From Chlorops oryzae (Eukaryota > Arthropoda > Insecta > Diptera > Chloropidae): 64,000 nt of DNA. Where the stretch lies: contig CM035807.1 in assembly GCA_020466095.1 (NCBI GenBank), forward strand, positions 24,365,881 through 24,429,880, given 5' to 3'. Below, one piece after another: positions 1-10,410 of this stretch (position 1 is its first letter; each line of letters opens with the position of its first letter). The position numbers and the translations under genes were made by a program. The notes under the pieces are model-generated. The model searched no databases and was not told the origin of the DNA. It worked only from the letters and a program-made list of their open reading frames with translations.

Positions 1-63
1 TAGAACCCCATTACTTTTTTCACTGTTGCACAGTGTATTTATTCAATTATTTTAGATTTGCTA

Positions 64-234
64 CAGTCAAACTTCCATAACTCGAACTTCTACAACACGA
101 ATTTTCTATAACTTGAACAGAATCGGGTGGCAATAGCGAATATTTTATGTAAAATTTCGTTTCCCTAACTTCGTTTCCTATAGCTCGAACGATTTCTTTG
201 GATAATGGTGGTTCGAGCTAAGGAAGTTTGACTG
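64..234. mobile_element. pogo-like MITE, 171 bp
   Basis: The ends are inverted: CAGTCAAACTTCC at the left and GGAAGTTTGACTG at the right, each continuing into a (T)CGAAC motif. A TA precedes the left end at 62-63; the right flank is CA, so the duplication is imperfect. The motif (A/G)CTCGAAC or close variants recurs inside (about 79, 109, 183, 211), like repeated transposase-binding sites. CAGT termini with a TA target are typical of the pogo/Tigger group. There is no coding capacity. Confidence 0.7.
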
Positions 235-985
235 CAATCTTTTATTCATTCATTCATTATTTATCAATTTATTTTTTTTATTTATATGTTAACGTTGTTA
301 ATTTTTTATTGAATTTATTTTTTTTTTTTTTAATTTAATAAAACTTTTATTTATTTTTTATATTTATCGCCATTTACTTGTTATTTATTTATTTTTTATT
401 CATTAATTTTTTTTTATTGTTTGCTTGTACCTCTGTTCAGTGTGTGCTTATTTATGCAACAACTTATTTACTTTATTGACTTTTTTTGATGACCTGAACA
501 TCATTTATTTCCTTACCATTCCACTTTCACCTTGAAATTACCAAAGCAAAATTATTCCAAAAAACTAAACTCCGAAATTGGTTAGACAAAGAAAGCACAA
601 AAAACACAACAAAAAAAAAAAAACTACTAGAAAATTGAATTTGAAAGAGTCAAAAACGAGCATAAATAACTCCGAAACCAAAGAGCAACATTTGAACGAA
701 AACACTACGGAAACAATAGCCACGAGATGTCTACTAATTAATAGAAGCAACATTGAATGTTGTTTTTGGAAAATATACCTTGACAGCAACAATTTCAGCA
801 TAACCTAAAGTGCCGCCATGTAGTGTTGTTACTGATCTCTTAAGGCCCTAAAAGGAATTGGAGGCATTAAAGCTTGTGACTCGGGGCATTTGGGAATTCA
901 GGTAGATACATAATATTTGTATTAAGCCGAACAAAAGTCTCAAAGGATCGAGAGAACCTCGTATTATTGAGAATTCAAAACTTAC
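235..985. other. AT-rich intronic DNA downstream of the last collagen exon
   Basis: It contains long T/A runs, TTTATT-type low complexity (240-480) and an A-rich stretch near 610. I see no exon, RNA or element here. By position it is intron following the donor at 985. Confidence 0.5.
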
Positions 986-1093
986 CTTGACTGTCTGGAA
1001 AACATCAATGCCAGGATGACCAACGTCACCCTTTTGTCCTTTATCACCAGGCCGTCCGGCTGAACCCTTTTCACCTTGAACGCCCATCGCACC
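986..1093 (-). CDS. Collagen gene, Gly-X-Y exon leaving the helix
   Basis: This 108-bp, 36-codon exon is in phase 0 at both ends. The acceptor is AAATTTAG (AG at 1095-1094) and the donor GTAAGT starts at 985. It encodes GAMGVQGEKGSAGRPGDKG, then QKGDVGHPG, and then IDVFQTVK, where the triplet pattern stops. The exon therefore seems to end the first collagenous segment and enter a non-collagenous one. No further exon with glycine codons every nine bases is visible on the minus strand between 985 and 1, so the gene continues beyond the left edge. Confidence 0.88.
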
Positions 1094-1160
1094 CTAAATT
1101 TCGAATTTTCGGTTAAGAATGAATTTTATTAAAAGTCAATGGACTTCGCTCAAGTCTTAC
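1094..1160 (-). other. Short intron between the two Gly-X-Y exons
   Basis: This 67-bp GT-AG intron starts GTAAGA and ends TTTAG. It joins GDP (phase 0) to GAM, keeping the Gly-X-Y register. The size is typical of small fly introns and contrasts with the roughly 1000-fold longer intron just upstream. Confidence 0.88.
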
Positions 1161-1240
1161 CGGATCGCCTTTTTCACCGGGGTCACCCTTTTTGCCGCGT
1201 TTCCCCCGTTTGCCAGGTGGACCAGGCGGACCGGGAGGAC
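1161..1240 (-). CDS. Collagen gene, internal Gly-X-Y exon
   Basis: This 80-bp exon lies between a polypyrimidine-CAG acceptor (bases 1243-1241 on the minus strand, after TTTCAACTTG) and a GTAAGA donor (1160-1155). It starts with GT, completing a glycine codon opened by the previous exon, and then encodes 26 residues of unbroken collagen triplets: three Gly-Pro-Pro, then GKRGKRGKKG, then GDPGEKGDP. It ends in phase 0. The first triplets are ideal helix-nucleating Gly-Pro-Pro. The dense Lys/Arg cluster straight after would be strongly basic on the helix surface, as in heparin-binding or proprotein-convertase regions of membrane collagens (inference). Phase and triplet register agree with exons on both sides. 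Confidence 0.9.
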
Positions 1241-1243
1241 CTG

Positions 1244-3391
1244 CAAGTTGAAAGAGAAGAAACGAGAATCTTGTTAGAACTTTTTTTTCCTTTCCTTTCA
1301 GTTCCTTTCTTTTCATTTGACTGTCTGTGTTTATCTAAGCTCGCTTAAAGCTATTTCCTGCGCTAAACTTTGTTTAGTTTTTCCAAATTCCCAACCGCCA
1401 CTTTACGCTCATTAGGAAAGTTATCCAACTTTCTTCTTTCTACTGTTCCCCCCAGCCCACTTTTTTTTTCTTCTTTTCTTTCTTTTTGAGTTTGGTTTTC
1501 TGCTTGTCGTGTGCGTGTATTCGCTTCCGAAAGAAAGCAAAGTGTACGAAGACTTCCAATTCGTGTCTTTCAACTTGTGTTGCCTTCTCAACTTCGAATT
1601 GCATTTTGCGTTTGACTTTCGGTTCTATCGCACGCCTTAACACCCTCCCTTCCTCGTGGAACCTCAAAGCACCGCACCACACCGCACTACACCAAACCAC
1701 ACCACACAGTCTCTCCGCATTTTGTCACTTTTTTTTGTGTTATTTTTATTTATTTTTTTTTGGTGTGCACTTTTGCCAAAATGTTGTTGCAACTACGCCG
1801 CCACGCTTCAAGGGCGCAATAAAAAAAAAAAACAAAAAGAAAGGGAAAAGAATTCGAAAAAATTTATAACCACTTTTCTTGTGTAAGTTTTCCAACAATA
1901 GCAATTGCTTTTCGTCTCTCTTCAAATCCTCACATTACGCTAACGCGGATAGCAACTTTTTTCCTTTCTTTTTTTGCTTTCCATCGGATTGAAAAATGTC
2001 CACACATTTTTCGTACTTTTTGGGGATTTCGTTAGCGTGCAAGTGCCGAAGGACAAGGGCGACCGAAATGGTGTAGTGTCTCGTCGTCTTAATGGAAAAC
2101 ACTACACAAAAAAAAAAAGGGAAACATAAGAACGCTGCAATGATTTTCAATTACTTTTAACAAAGTTCGTCGTTATTAAATTTAAGTTTTCACCACGCCA
2201 AGTTCACACCCACCCGATTGCTTAATTAAAACAATAAAAACACAAAATACCAACGGAGCGAAAGTGGCGGAGGGGTCGGTGACACCACTTTTTGTTGTTG
2301 TTTCCCAATCACTTCATTCAGGCACAATTTGGCAATGTTAAAAGCGATTTTTGTTAAGGACGAAAGAGGTATTTTTCTCCCGACCGTAGGGAAGAAATTC
2401 GGAAATGGGGGAATTTCCCGTTGACTTTCAATAACATTCAAAAGTAAAAGCCCCCCCACAAAAAAGTAAATAAAATAGGAGAAAAAATCGGTCTAAATAC
2501 CAGTCCAAGGGGATCATAATTTTGCCGAACCCCGTTCTGTACTGCAGCCCTGACGGTGCTCACAGAAAGACACGATAAAGACCTTCAAACTCCCTCCCTC
2601 ATCTACGCCAGGGAACTAATTAATGATAGACCATTAGATCCTTCTTATTTTAAGTCCTGAGTGAAAAGTTTGTACTTTTAATAAGCTTTTGCAGGACCCA
2701 AAGTGTTTCGAGACCTTCGTCAAACTTTCGACATTTGACATCTTCGAGTATATTAATGAGGTTACAACATGCTCAACCACTTGAAAAGTCCTTCCAATTA
2801 CCGTAGAGCTCAGTGAAGTCAAGTTAAAACAATGATACTTTCAATTAGTGCCTCAAATTTTGAGATCAAAATAAAATCAAAAGAGCTGGCTACTCTCTTA
2901 ACTTGCTCTAGCCACGCTTATTTCGATACCGCACCGTCGCAACGTCTCAGACGTATCCAAGTTGTCAGTTGTAAGATGAAAAGTGAAATTCACGCTCGAA
3001 CGATATTTGCCTTAAAGCGCACAGAAGATAATTATAATTGAGTCATTTGGAACGTTGAAGGTGGTTACTTTCAATTTTTAGGTCATTAATGAAGAGAGCG
3101 AGATGGGGGATAAGGCAAAAATGTATGCACCCGATTCGAGGTAATTCTTTGCATAGGCAAGAAAATCCAATTCAAGAGTAAATTAAGTTCATCCTTTTGC
3201 TGAAGTAGGCGATTTTTTTTTTTTTTAAATAAAAATTAAGGATTTCCATTTACGTATTTCAAGTAAGGGAATGCCAAATATTGGATGAAAGAGTTGAGTG
3301 CGTAGGTAAACAAGAAAAGGAAACGGGCTATTGACAGACCGAGAAGCCGAAATGTTAAGGGAGGCTAAAGGATGAAATGAAGTTTATTTTT
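1244..3391. other. Unannotated intron DNA
   Basis: This is the 3'-most part of the giant intron in transcript orientation. It holds pyrimidine-rich runs at 1440-1500 and 1725-1760, an A-rich run near 1820 and a CACACCACAC-like stretch near 1680. Open frames here are short and shaped by low complexity. I see no supported gene. Confidence 0.5.
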
Positions 3392-3885
3392 ATACCCGAT
3401 ACACTCTGTGTCGAGGGTGTCTTGCGATCGTGCGTATGTGTGTAACCATTTTAGATGGCCCATAAAATATATATTATCAGGAAATTCGATTGAGCCACGT
3501 CCGTCCGTTTGTCTGTCTGCATTTCTGTTCACAGTTTTCTTACCGAAGGAGTCCAGCCATCTTGTCGAAACTCGATATAGATAATATAGATAAAAACAAA
3601 TTCAAGAATGGGCTTGATCGGACCATTTTAAGGGGTATCTCAAGTACCTACTAAGGTCTGTAGTGAAAATCACAAAAAGTTGGAAAAAATATGAATTTTG
3701 TCGGATTGTATGTGGCCTCCGATTGAATTTACATTAACTGGAAAAAAGGGCAGTTTTCATTAAGTAATCAATCAGAGGTCCCCATATGAGGTTCCTTTAT
3801 GGTCTTGAAAATCTCCAGCACACTTTGTCTTAATGGTCGTGGGATTTGTTGCTAGTTTTTTGTTTTTAGGAAATATAGGTACGTT
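3392..3885 (+). mobile_element. Dispersed TATACCCG-type element, copy 1 (right end degraded)
   Basis: It starts TTTTTATACCCGATACACTC and has a CCGTCCGTTTGTCTGTCTGC tract at about 3500. It can be aligned by eye, in opposite orientation, with the element at 53798-54387. Shared blocks include AAGAATGG...GATCGGACCATTTT (3605-3630), AAGGGCAGTT (3747) and AAAATCTCCAG...GGTCGTGG (3808-3842). Its last bases no longer mirror the start. It is non-coding. Superfamily is not assigned. Confidence 0.6.
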
Positions 3886-3940
3886 TATAATGTTGAGTTG
3901 ATTTATTTTTTCAAAAGCTGTTGAGAGAAATTTTTTCCTA

Positions 3941-4095
3941 CAGTCGAAATTCCCTATAACGAATTTCAAGAGATCAGAAAAATAATTCGTTATAGCGAGT
4001 ATTCGTTAAAAGGAGAAAAAGGCACTACAAATTTTGCGAAAAGGCCTTGAAAAGATTCACAAAAAAGAGAAATTCGTTATTTAGACCAATTTGGG
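3941..4095 (+). mobile_element. pogo-like MITE, right end lost
   Basis: A TA at 3939-3940 is followed by CAGTCGAAATTCCC and TATAACGAAT. ATTCGTTATA (3984) and AAATTCGTTATT (4071) are internal repeats of the same terminal motif, one inverted. The expected closing GGGAATTTCGACTG is absent, so the right terminus has decayed. It is akin to the 171-bp elements at 64 and 48592. Confidence 0.5.
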
Positions 4096-4483
4096 AAATT
4101 ATGATTTATGAAAATTTCCCAGCTTTTAGAATATGACCCGAGCTTTAAACATCTGCGAACATTTTCTACCATAAAAGTCTAAATTATGCAAAATTTTCTA
4201 AGAATTTCATAATTTTTCGCTCCACACAAATCAATGTACCCTAATGTCCCCTAGAAACTTTGTGTGAACTCAATTTTTGGACACGGATGCTGATAAGTGC
4301 GACCGTCTTGAATGATTTTTGTTCAAATTTTATTGTTACCCGATATCTTTTTGACAATATGCGACGATAGTGTGAGGCTCAACAGTGATTGTGAAAGTTA
4401 TTGAAATATTTGCTGATCTAGCCCGATCAAAATCGGCGAAGATTGTACTATTTGCGCGTATAGTGTGATCCTAGGTTAAGTCT

Positions 4484-5205
4484 CTTAAGGGGGTTGTCTC
4501 ATTAGCGAGGTTACTTTTGGACCTTTTTTAAAAAAATTCCTGACAGAAAACGAAAAGAGATTTTTTTAAAGTATTTTTTATTGTGTTAGGAATAAATCAA
4601 CGTTAATAAAGCAGCACGTTGTTTCTTTTTATGTGAGGGCGGTTTTAAAATTTCTCAGCCGCCAAAGTGAATGCTCAAAAAAAAGTGTAGTGCTGGCTGC
4701 CACGATTCCAGGTCTCCAAGTTGTCCGAAATTGAAAAGAAAAACAGGGTAATAATCAGTATAGATCACATTATGGCGTGAACTTCCAAACTAATTTTTTT
4801 TTTGACAAAATGGCGGCCATTGAAAAACGACCCATCGATTTCGGGTATATTTTTTTGTAGTTCAGTGTAAAAAAAAAAAAATTTTAAATTTTTTTTAAAA
4901 TTATGATTAAGGTTCAGGCCATAATGGTGACAATTCTGCTCTGATTCCACTTTGTTTCATTAAAATCGGTCCCGTTGAACTGGAGAAATCGTGGCAGCCA
5001 GTTTAAAAAAAAGTGGTTTCGAGATAAATGCGTTTAAAGTTTGAAGCAACGCAAAAATTACTCGTTTTAGCGAAGACCTTGCTCGACAAAGAAAGCTATA
5101 TCCTCTAAACTATTTTTAATTTCAAAAACTCCTTTTAGCCCTATATTCTCAAATATCCAAGCTATATAAAAATGCAAAAAAAAAATTTGCAAAAAACCCC
5201 TTAAG
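4484..5205. mobile_element. CTTAAGGGG-ended foldback-like element, 722 bp
   Basis: The left terminus CTTAAGGGGGTT (4484-4495) is mirrored by AACCCCTTAAG (5195-5205). A perfect 15-bp internal inverted repeat, CTGGCTGCCACGATT (4693-4707) with its complement at 4987-5001, sits roughly mid-element. No coding remnant and no convincing target duplication are visible. Non-autonomous element; superfamily unknown. Confidence 0.55.
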
Positions 5206-6140
5206 ACCAGAAATTTCCTTTAAATTAATGCGAGATTCCCCTAAACTGGCAGCAGTGCTAACAATATCAAAAAATATGTACAAAGATAATCGTGTATCTT
5301 TGTCGGGTATGGTTTTTTTTAGATTCATCGTACTATGACACCCTTACTCGTTTTCTTCGGAGTGTATTTTTTTCTGTGACGTCACGATAACCGTAGTACC
5401 TTTCAGATGAGTAAAAAGCTTTTCCTTCGGACTAAGTTTGTTTTGTGGAATGCCATGAACCCATGTACCACTTGAGCTTCGCAAACGATTCATTTAAATA
5501 TTAATTGAATATTTTTCACATGTTTTAATTTACTAAGCACTCTTTGTTTCTACTTTTTTAATTAAGTCTCCTCTTGTTTTGATTGGATTACTCGGCTGAT
5601 TGTCCGCATTCATGAAGTGCCTGTTCATATCAAAAAGCTCTACAATTACTCCAACAAAGCGTGCACAATAATCAGCTCCGCTCGCTCAATTCAAGTATCT
5701 CAAAAAGTAGTATGAAAAACAAAATGAGAAAAAAAGAAAGCAGAAAGAAAAAAGAAAAAAAAGACAGCCAAAAAGAAGGGCATTGAAAGAAAAGCGAACA
5801 CACTCAAAAGGAAGCTCGTGGAAATTGCTCTTAATCTAATTACGTAATAATCATAATATCGTTGTAGAAGCCATTAACGCATTTTCGTATTTTTATTTCT
5901 ACTGATTATGCTTAATTCTATCAGAAGTCTTATTACTGCGTCGATGCTGCCTCATTCTCAATACTTCCTTCACTGCCATCTTCTGTCTTCCGTCTTCCAT
6001 CCGATTCTTGAAGATTCAATTCCCACTCCCATGGCATTTTGAAGCAAGTCTCGCCGCGTCGTCTAGCGTTCAACCAGAAAAATCAGCGATAGAATTGAGC
6101 GCAAAAATGAAGTGAAATTAGCAAAAGCGAATGAATAGCA

Positions 6141-6182
6141 TGTGTGCGAGTGTGCGTGTGTGTGCGTGTGTGCGTGTGTGTG
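6141..6182. repeat. TG-rich microsatellite
   Basis: Interrupted (TG)n with CG and AG interruptions. Confidence 0.9.
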
Positions 6183-6291
6183 CCAGTGAGTGAGTGAGAT
6201 TGCGAGTCAGAGACCTGGATTGGGTGGGAATCAAGCAGTGTTGTCTTGGGTTTCCGATAAAGTTCTTAAGTCAAAGTTTTCTACGTGATTG

Positions 6292-6316
6292 GTGCTGCTG
6301 CTGCTGCTGCTGCTGC
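6292..6316. repeat. (CTG)n microsatellite
   Basis: About eight CTG units, followed by imperfect CCATTGCTGTTGCT. Confidence 0.9.
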
Positions 6317-6722
6317 CATTGCTGTTGCTCAGTTGTGGAGTTGGTGATGTTTTCTTGGTTCTTCTTGTGATAACAACGCACACGGTGTTGCTAGTGGTGG
6401 TATAAGCCGATTAGAAGCTTTGCTTAGAGAGACCGTCGAGCATTATGAAGGGGGCCCCATAACGATCATAAAACTCAAGGATATTCGTGTTCACAATGGC
6501 GTCGTGATTGTGCCGCAAAATCATACTCTTGCGCAGAGTTTTTTGGAATTTTAAGAATTTTTAATTTTATTTTAAAGTTTCCAGAATCCAATAAGAAATC
6601 GATCCAATAAGAAGAAATGTTTGTCTTTTGATCGGAATGCAATTCTTATAATTTGAACCGCAGAGATACATTGTCCGTGAAGTTTTGCTCCCTTGAGATT
6701 GGTATGTGGGAATAGGCAGGGG

Positions 6723-6834
6723 AGTGCGTAGCGGGTGGTTTTGTGGGTTCAAAACCTCTCCGTAATTCGAAGAATCACAAAGGATTAGTGCCCTAAAACC
6801 CCTCTCGAAATAAATTTCCGCGTACGTGCCTGGG
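6723..6834. repeat. Dispersed repeat family 'GTTCAAAAC', copy 1
   Basis: The core GTGCGTAGCGGGTGG ... GTGGGTTCAAAACC ... GTGCCCTAAAACCCC ... CGCGTACGTGCC is shared, with divergence, by 26001-26127 and 34062-34176. The order of blocks is the same in all three. There are no clear termini and no coding frame. It could be a fragment of an old retroelement or SINE. Confidence 0.5.
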
Positions 6835-7213
6835 AATAGACCAGAGGTTCGTTTTTTCATTCGTTTTCAATTTTTTTTTCCAGTTAAGAGTTCATTGGCT
6901 TAAGATGTAACCCTACTCCTGCTAGATCTGCTTTAAAGGTATCCACCCTGTTTCCATGCTTTTAGAGACGTGAAAACGGGTTCTTCCTAAAAGAAAACCC
7001 CGAGAAATTTCTTCCGAAGTCGGGAGATAGGTTCTTTCTGGTGCTGAAGGAACGCATTTAGAGAAGCCACGCCTTAAATACTTAAGATAAAACCTCAAAC
7101 TGGACTCCTGGGAACTTCTTTCTGTTCAATTAAAGATGAATTTGAAGTTTGAGAAAATATGGCAGCACGATTGCCATAGCGAATTATTCTTGAAACTGGC
7201 AGCATTATTTGCT

Positions 7214-7822
7214 TTTAACCCTTAAACGCAATTGTGATTAGAGCAGTGCTGCCCAACACGAATGCTTGCACATTTTTTTTTCAGTTTTTCATATGTATGT
7301 GTGCTTTAGCGGGTCATATGCACTGAAAAAAATGCTCTAAGCGTAAAGCACCAATTACCTATGAAACCATACTGACATTTCATGTTTATTTTGTTATTTG
7401 GTTCCATATCAAGATTTGAGTTTGGAAAAATATGCATATGTATTCAAACAAACAAAAAAATATTTTCTGTAAAGTCATTAAATTTTTTTAATGTGTACGC
7501 AAAAACAGAGCGTGAGCTCTTGTTTCGTTCGTTGTCATAGCCAACTGAGTGAATTTGCTCATTTAAACAGACGCTGTGTATCTTCTTCTTCTTCTTACGT
7601 GATTCAAGTGTCCCGGCCTATTCCGGGGTCCGCAAACGCTGTGTATGAAAATCCAAAAAATAAATCAACCACAAGCTGCAATACTCTCGTTTATATAAAA
7701 GAGTACTATGCTGGGCAGCACTGGTTTAGAGATTAATAGCAGTGCTAAAAATATTTATTTCTATAAATCGTTAAAATTATGTGGGAATAATAAATTTGTC
7801 CCTCGTGCGTTAAAAGGTTAAA
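7214..7822 (-). mobile_element. 118-bp MITE family, copy A, interrupted by a hAT insertion
   Basis: The outer inverted ends are TTTTAACCCTTAAACGCA (left) and TGCGTTAAAAGGTTAA (right). Removing the hAT-like element 7244-7723 with one duplication leaves about 121 bp. In reverse orientation that remnant aligns with 16395-16511 and 16722-16839 through TTTAACGCA..GGGACAAATTT. Confidence 0.65.
7244..7723. mobile_element. hAT-like non-autonomous element, 480 bp
   Basis: The ends CAGTGCTGCCCA (7244-7255) and TGGGCAGCACTG (7712-7723) are a perfect 12-bp inverted repeat of hAT style. The flanks GATTAGAG (7236-7243) and GTTTAGAG (7724-7731) match in 7 of 8 bases, as expected for an aged 8-bp hAT target duplication. 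The interior has a TTCTTCTTCTT run and CCCGGCCTATTCCGGGG. No transposase is seen. Confidence 0.75.
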
Positions 7823-9996
7823 GTTCCACAGACTCATCCCTACTGTTGAAAAACTATAGAGCTTGCACTCTTTTTAATGAAAATAATATTTTGAAAATAA
7901 TTTTTTGACATCATTTAATAATCATGTGCGTGCGGTTTTTGACGCACGTCAGTCAGAAGTCATAATTAGACATAGAAATCGGATTATGCACATGACCACG
8001 AAAATCAAAATAAAAAAAATCTCCCTTCATAAATAATGAATATTCAATTATAGAGCTTTGAACGGATTATACGTAAGCCCAAAATACGACAGCAATTATA
8101 ATACCACATTGAATTGTTGAAATGTCGATTGAATTTTTCGAAGTGTGAGACGGAAAAGCCAGCCCCCCAATGGGGAACGTAATTGATAGCAAAATAATAT
8201 CGTAAATGAATTTTAAATATCTCAATTAGGTACCTACATTTGAGCCACCTTCAAAGGATGATTTCACTCAATTATTAAGTAATTATTGCCATTTAATTTG
8301 CTCAGGAAGGAATTAGCTTAAATAATTCGCCTCAGACTTGAGTGCAAACAATTACGGTATTTTTTTTTTTTTTTTTTTTCTTAAAGATTCTTTTCTCCTC
8401 CTTCATTCTTCGCATATTAAAATTGCAGTATCACCCTTGAAAATGGGAAAATTTTTTCCTTACTTCTCACGACGCCATTAAAGAGTAACACGTGACTGTG
8501 CAATGTTTGTTGGAGGTGGCACAATTTTCGCATCCGACCAAACGTCATTCAGTCAAACCAAGCAGCAAACCGACAAACTTCAAGTAGTAGCCAAGGAAAG
8601 TTTTTCCCTCGATCTGACAGCAATGAAAGAAAATACTGCAGCTCGGTGGCAAAAATTGACAAGGAAGTCGTCCTGATGCGTGTAGCCGTGTGCAATTTAT
8701 CTTTCCAGCGGAGGCAGTCGCACATGCATGTGTGGCTATGTGGATGTGTGTGTGTGTGTGTGTGCTCGCAAGCTCAACACTCAAACGACCAAGTCGGAGG
8801 AACGTGTTTGTGAAGTTTACGATCGCATGATTGCGAAAGGATTACACATGCTGCTTTTTACCTCAAGTTATTTCTGCTCAAGTAGCTAAAGCAATTGGTG
8901 TGAGCGTAATCCTATGGGTTGGGCGGTGGAGACTGGCGGGTTAACATGGATGCTTGCTGCGAGTGAACTCAATGCGCCCTGAAAAATGGCAAGGACATTC
9001 ATGGCAGGATGATGTAACGGTTTGACATTTCATTTTTCTTTTCTTTTTCTTCCAAAGCGAATACGTTGTAAATCTTACAAAATGCGCGAACCAATAATAT
9101 AAACTACGCAACATATAACAAGCAAACGCAGAATAAGAACCAATAGGTAATGCTGTGAGCATTTTCAAACTGAGAGGATCAAATAAGAGGGAATACAAAA
9201 AAAAAAAAAAAAAAATAATAAGAAAATAAAAACGCCCTTGAAGCGCTCCTTACTGTCTGTCATGCGATACCGTCACTTTTCTTATATACACTTTGGATTT
9301 TCTTTGCCGTTTATCCTTTTCGTATGTGCATTTCATTTATGATCCTTGGGCTTTAACAGCACTCACTCTTGTGTTTCATCTCGACTCGATGTTTGTCCTT
9401 ACTTCATCTTCGTGGTTTTTTTTTTCTAGCCTCCTTCCTGTTTATCCTTATGCTGACAAATGCGGATGTCACTCGAATATGCTCTGACGAACTTTTAATA
9501 AGTAGCTTCAGGCCAAAAGCAGCACAGCTTTTGTTGAAGTTAGAAATATTACACACGGCGACGACACCGATAACGACGAGGACGAGGTACAAGGACGAGG
9601 ACGATGATGACGACACATCAAAGGATACAATTACATACGTTATGAGCAATAAATGTCATTTTTGTCATTGTAACCGTTGAGTACGATGACCGAGAGCATG
9701 TCGGAAGAATGTTGTTGCCATTTGCCATTTTGAAATGTTTATGAACTCTCAGAACAACTCGTCTTTATTCATAACTAATTTAGTGAATTCAACTCAAGTC
9801 CTCAAGCCATTTTTGCTGTTGTTGACTTCGACGTAATTTACCGAGACCATGTCATCGTAAGCTCCTTAAATAAATTGTATATGAATACTGAGAAAACTAT
9901 AAGCCTCAATTAATGTTGATGAAGAGTTATTCTGATGAATTGTAACTTTTTGCTCGATAGCTTGGTAATAGTCTTAGCGAAAAATAAAGTTACTAA
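7823..9996. other. Unannotated intron DNA
   Basis: No element termini I can pair. It includes a T run (8360-8380), a TG microsatellite (8745-8764), an A run (9200-9215) and GAC/GAT-rich low complexity (9560-9620). No supported gene. Confidence 0.5.
8745..8764. repeat. (TG)n microsatellite
   Basis: About ten uninterrupted TG units. Confidence 0.9.
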
Positions 9997-10410
9997 GGCA
10001 AGAGAAAATATTAAAATTAAACGCCCAGGTGTATGCTTTTGATTATTTAAAAATCAATTTGTATTGTTTTCCAATTTTCCTTTTCCAATGAAGCATTTTT
10101 TTACGGCTTTAAGGAGACGTACACAGCTCATGATTTCCTTGCTCACGATGTTCTTAAACGGACAAAGTTGGAAGAATAAACAGATTTCTGACTACTCAAA
10201 ATATTCTTAATAATTAAAAGCATACTTTTGGGTGGTGAATTGAAATATTTTCTGTTGCCCTACGAAATGAATGGGTTCAATATGTAGATCACAGTTTGGC
10301 ACAAAAATTTTCCTTTCTTCAGAATGTTTTGAATAAAATTTAAAAAACATTTCATCAGGTCCTCGGAGCCAACGAAGTCCTTAAAGAAAAATATCCCCAT
10401 AACTAAACCA
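9997..10410 (+). mobile_element. GGCAA-ended repeat, uninterrupted copy (empty site)
   Basis: It begins GGCAAGAGAAAATA and runs through AACGCCCAGGTGTATGCTTT, GGAGACGTACACAGCTCATG and TTTGGGTGGTGAATTG to AACTAAACCATCC. Its reverse complement matches 12172-12392 plus 14210-14419. The junction of those two blocks falls at TAA 10211-10213. It therefore preserves the sequence before the CACTGTGC element inserted into the other copy. A further GGTCCTCGG-containing segment is partly duplicated at 10440-10460. Non-coding; superfamily unknown. Confidence 0.7.

Larger units (their letters stand above)
5206..6722. other. Intron DNA with microsatellites
   Basis: Mixed-complexity sequence. It includes an A/G-rich stretch (5710-5800), a TG/CG-type microsatellite (6141-6182) and a CTG run of about eight units (6292-6316). 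The part from 5950 to 6450 is less AT-rich than its surroundings but shows no coding frame of note. Confidence 0.5.
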
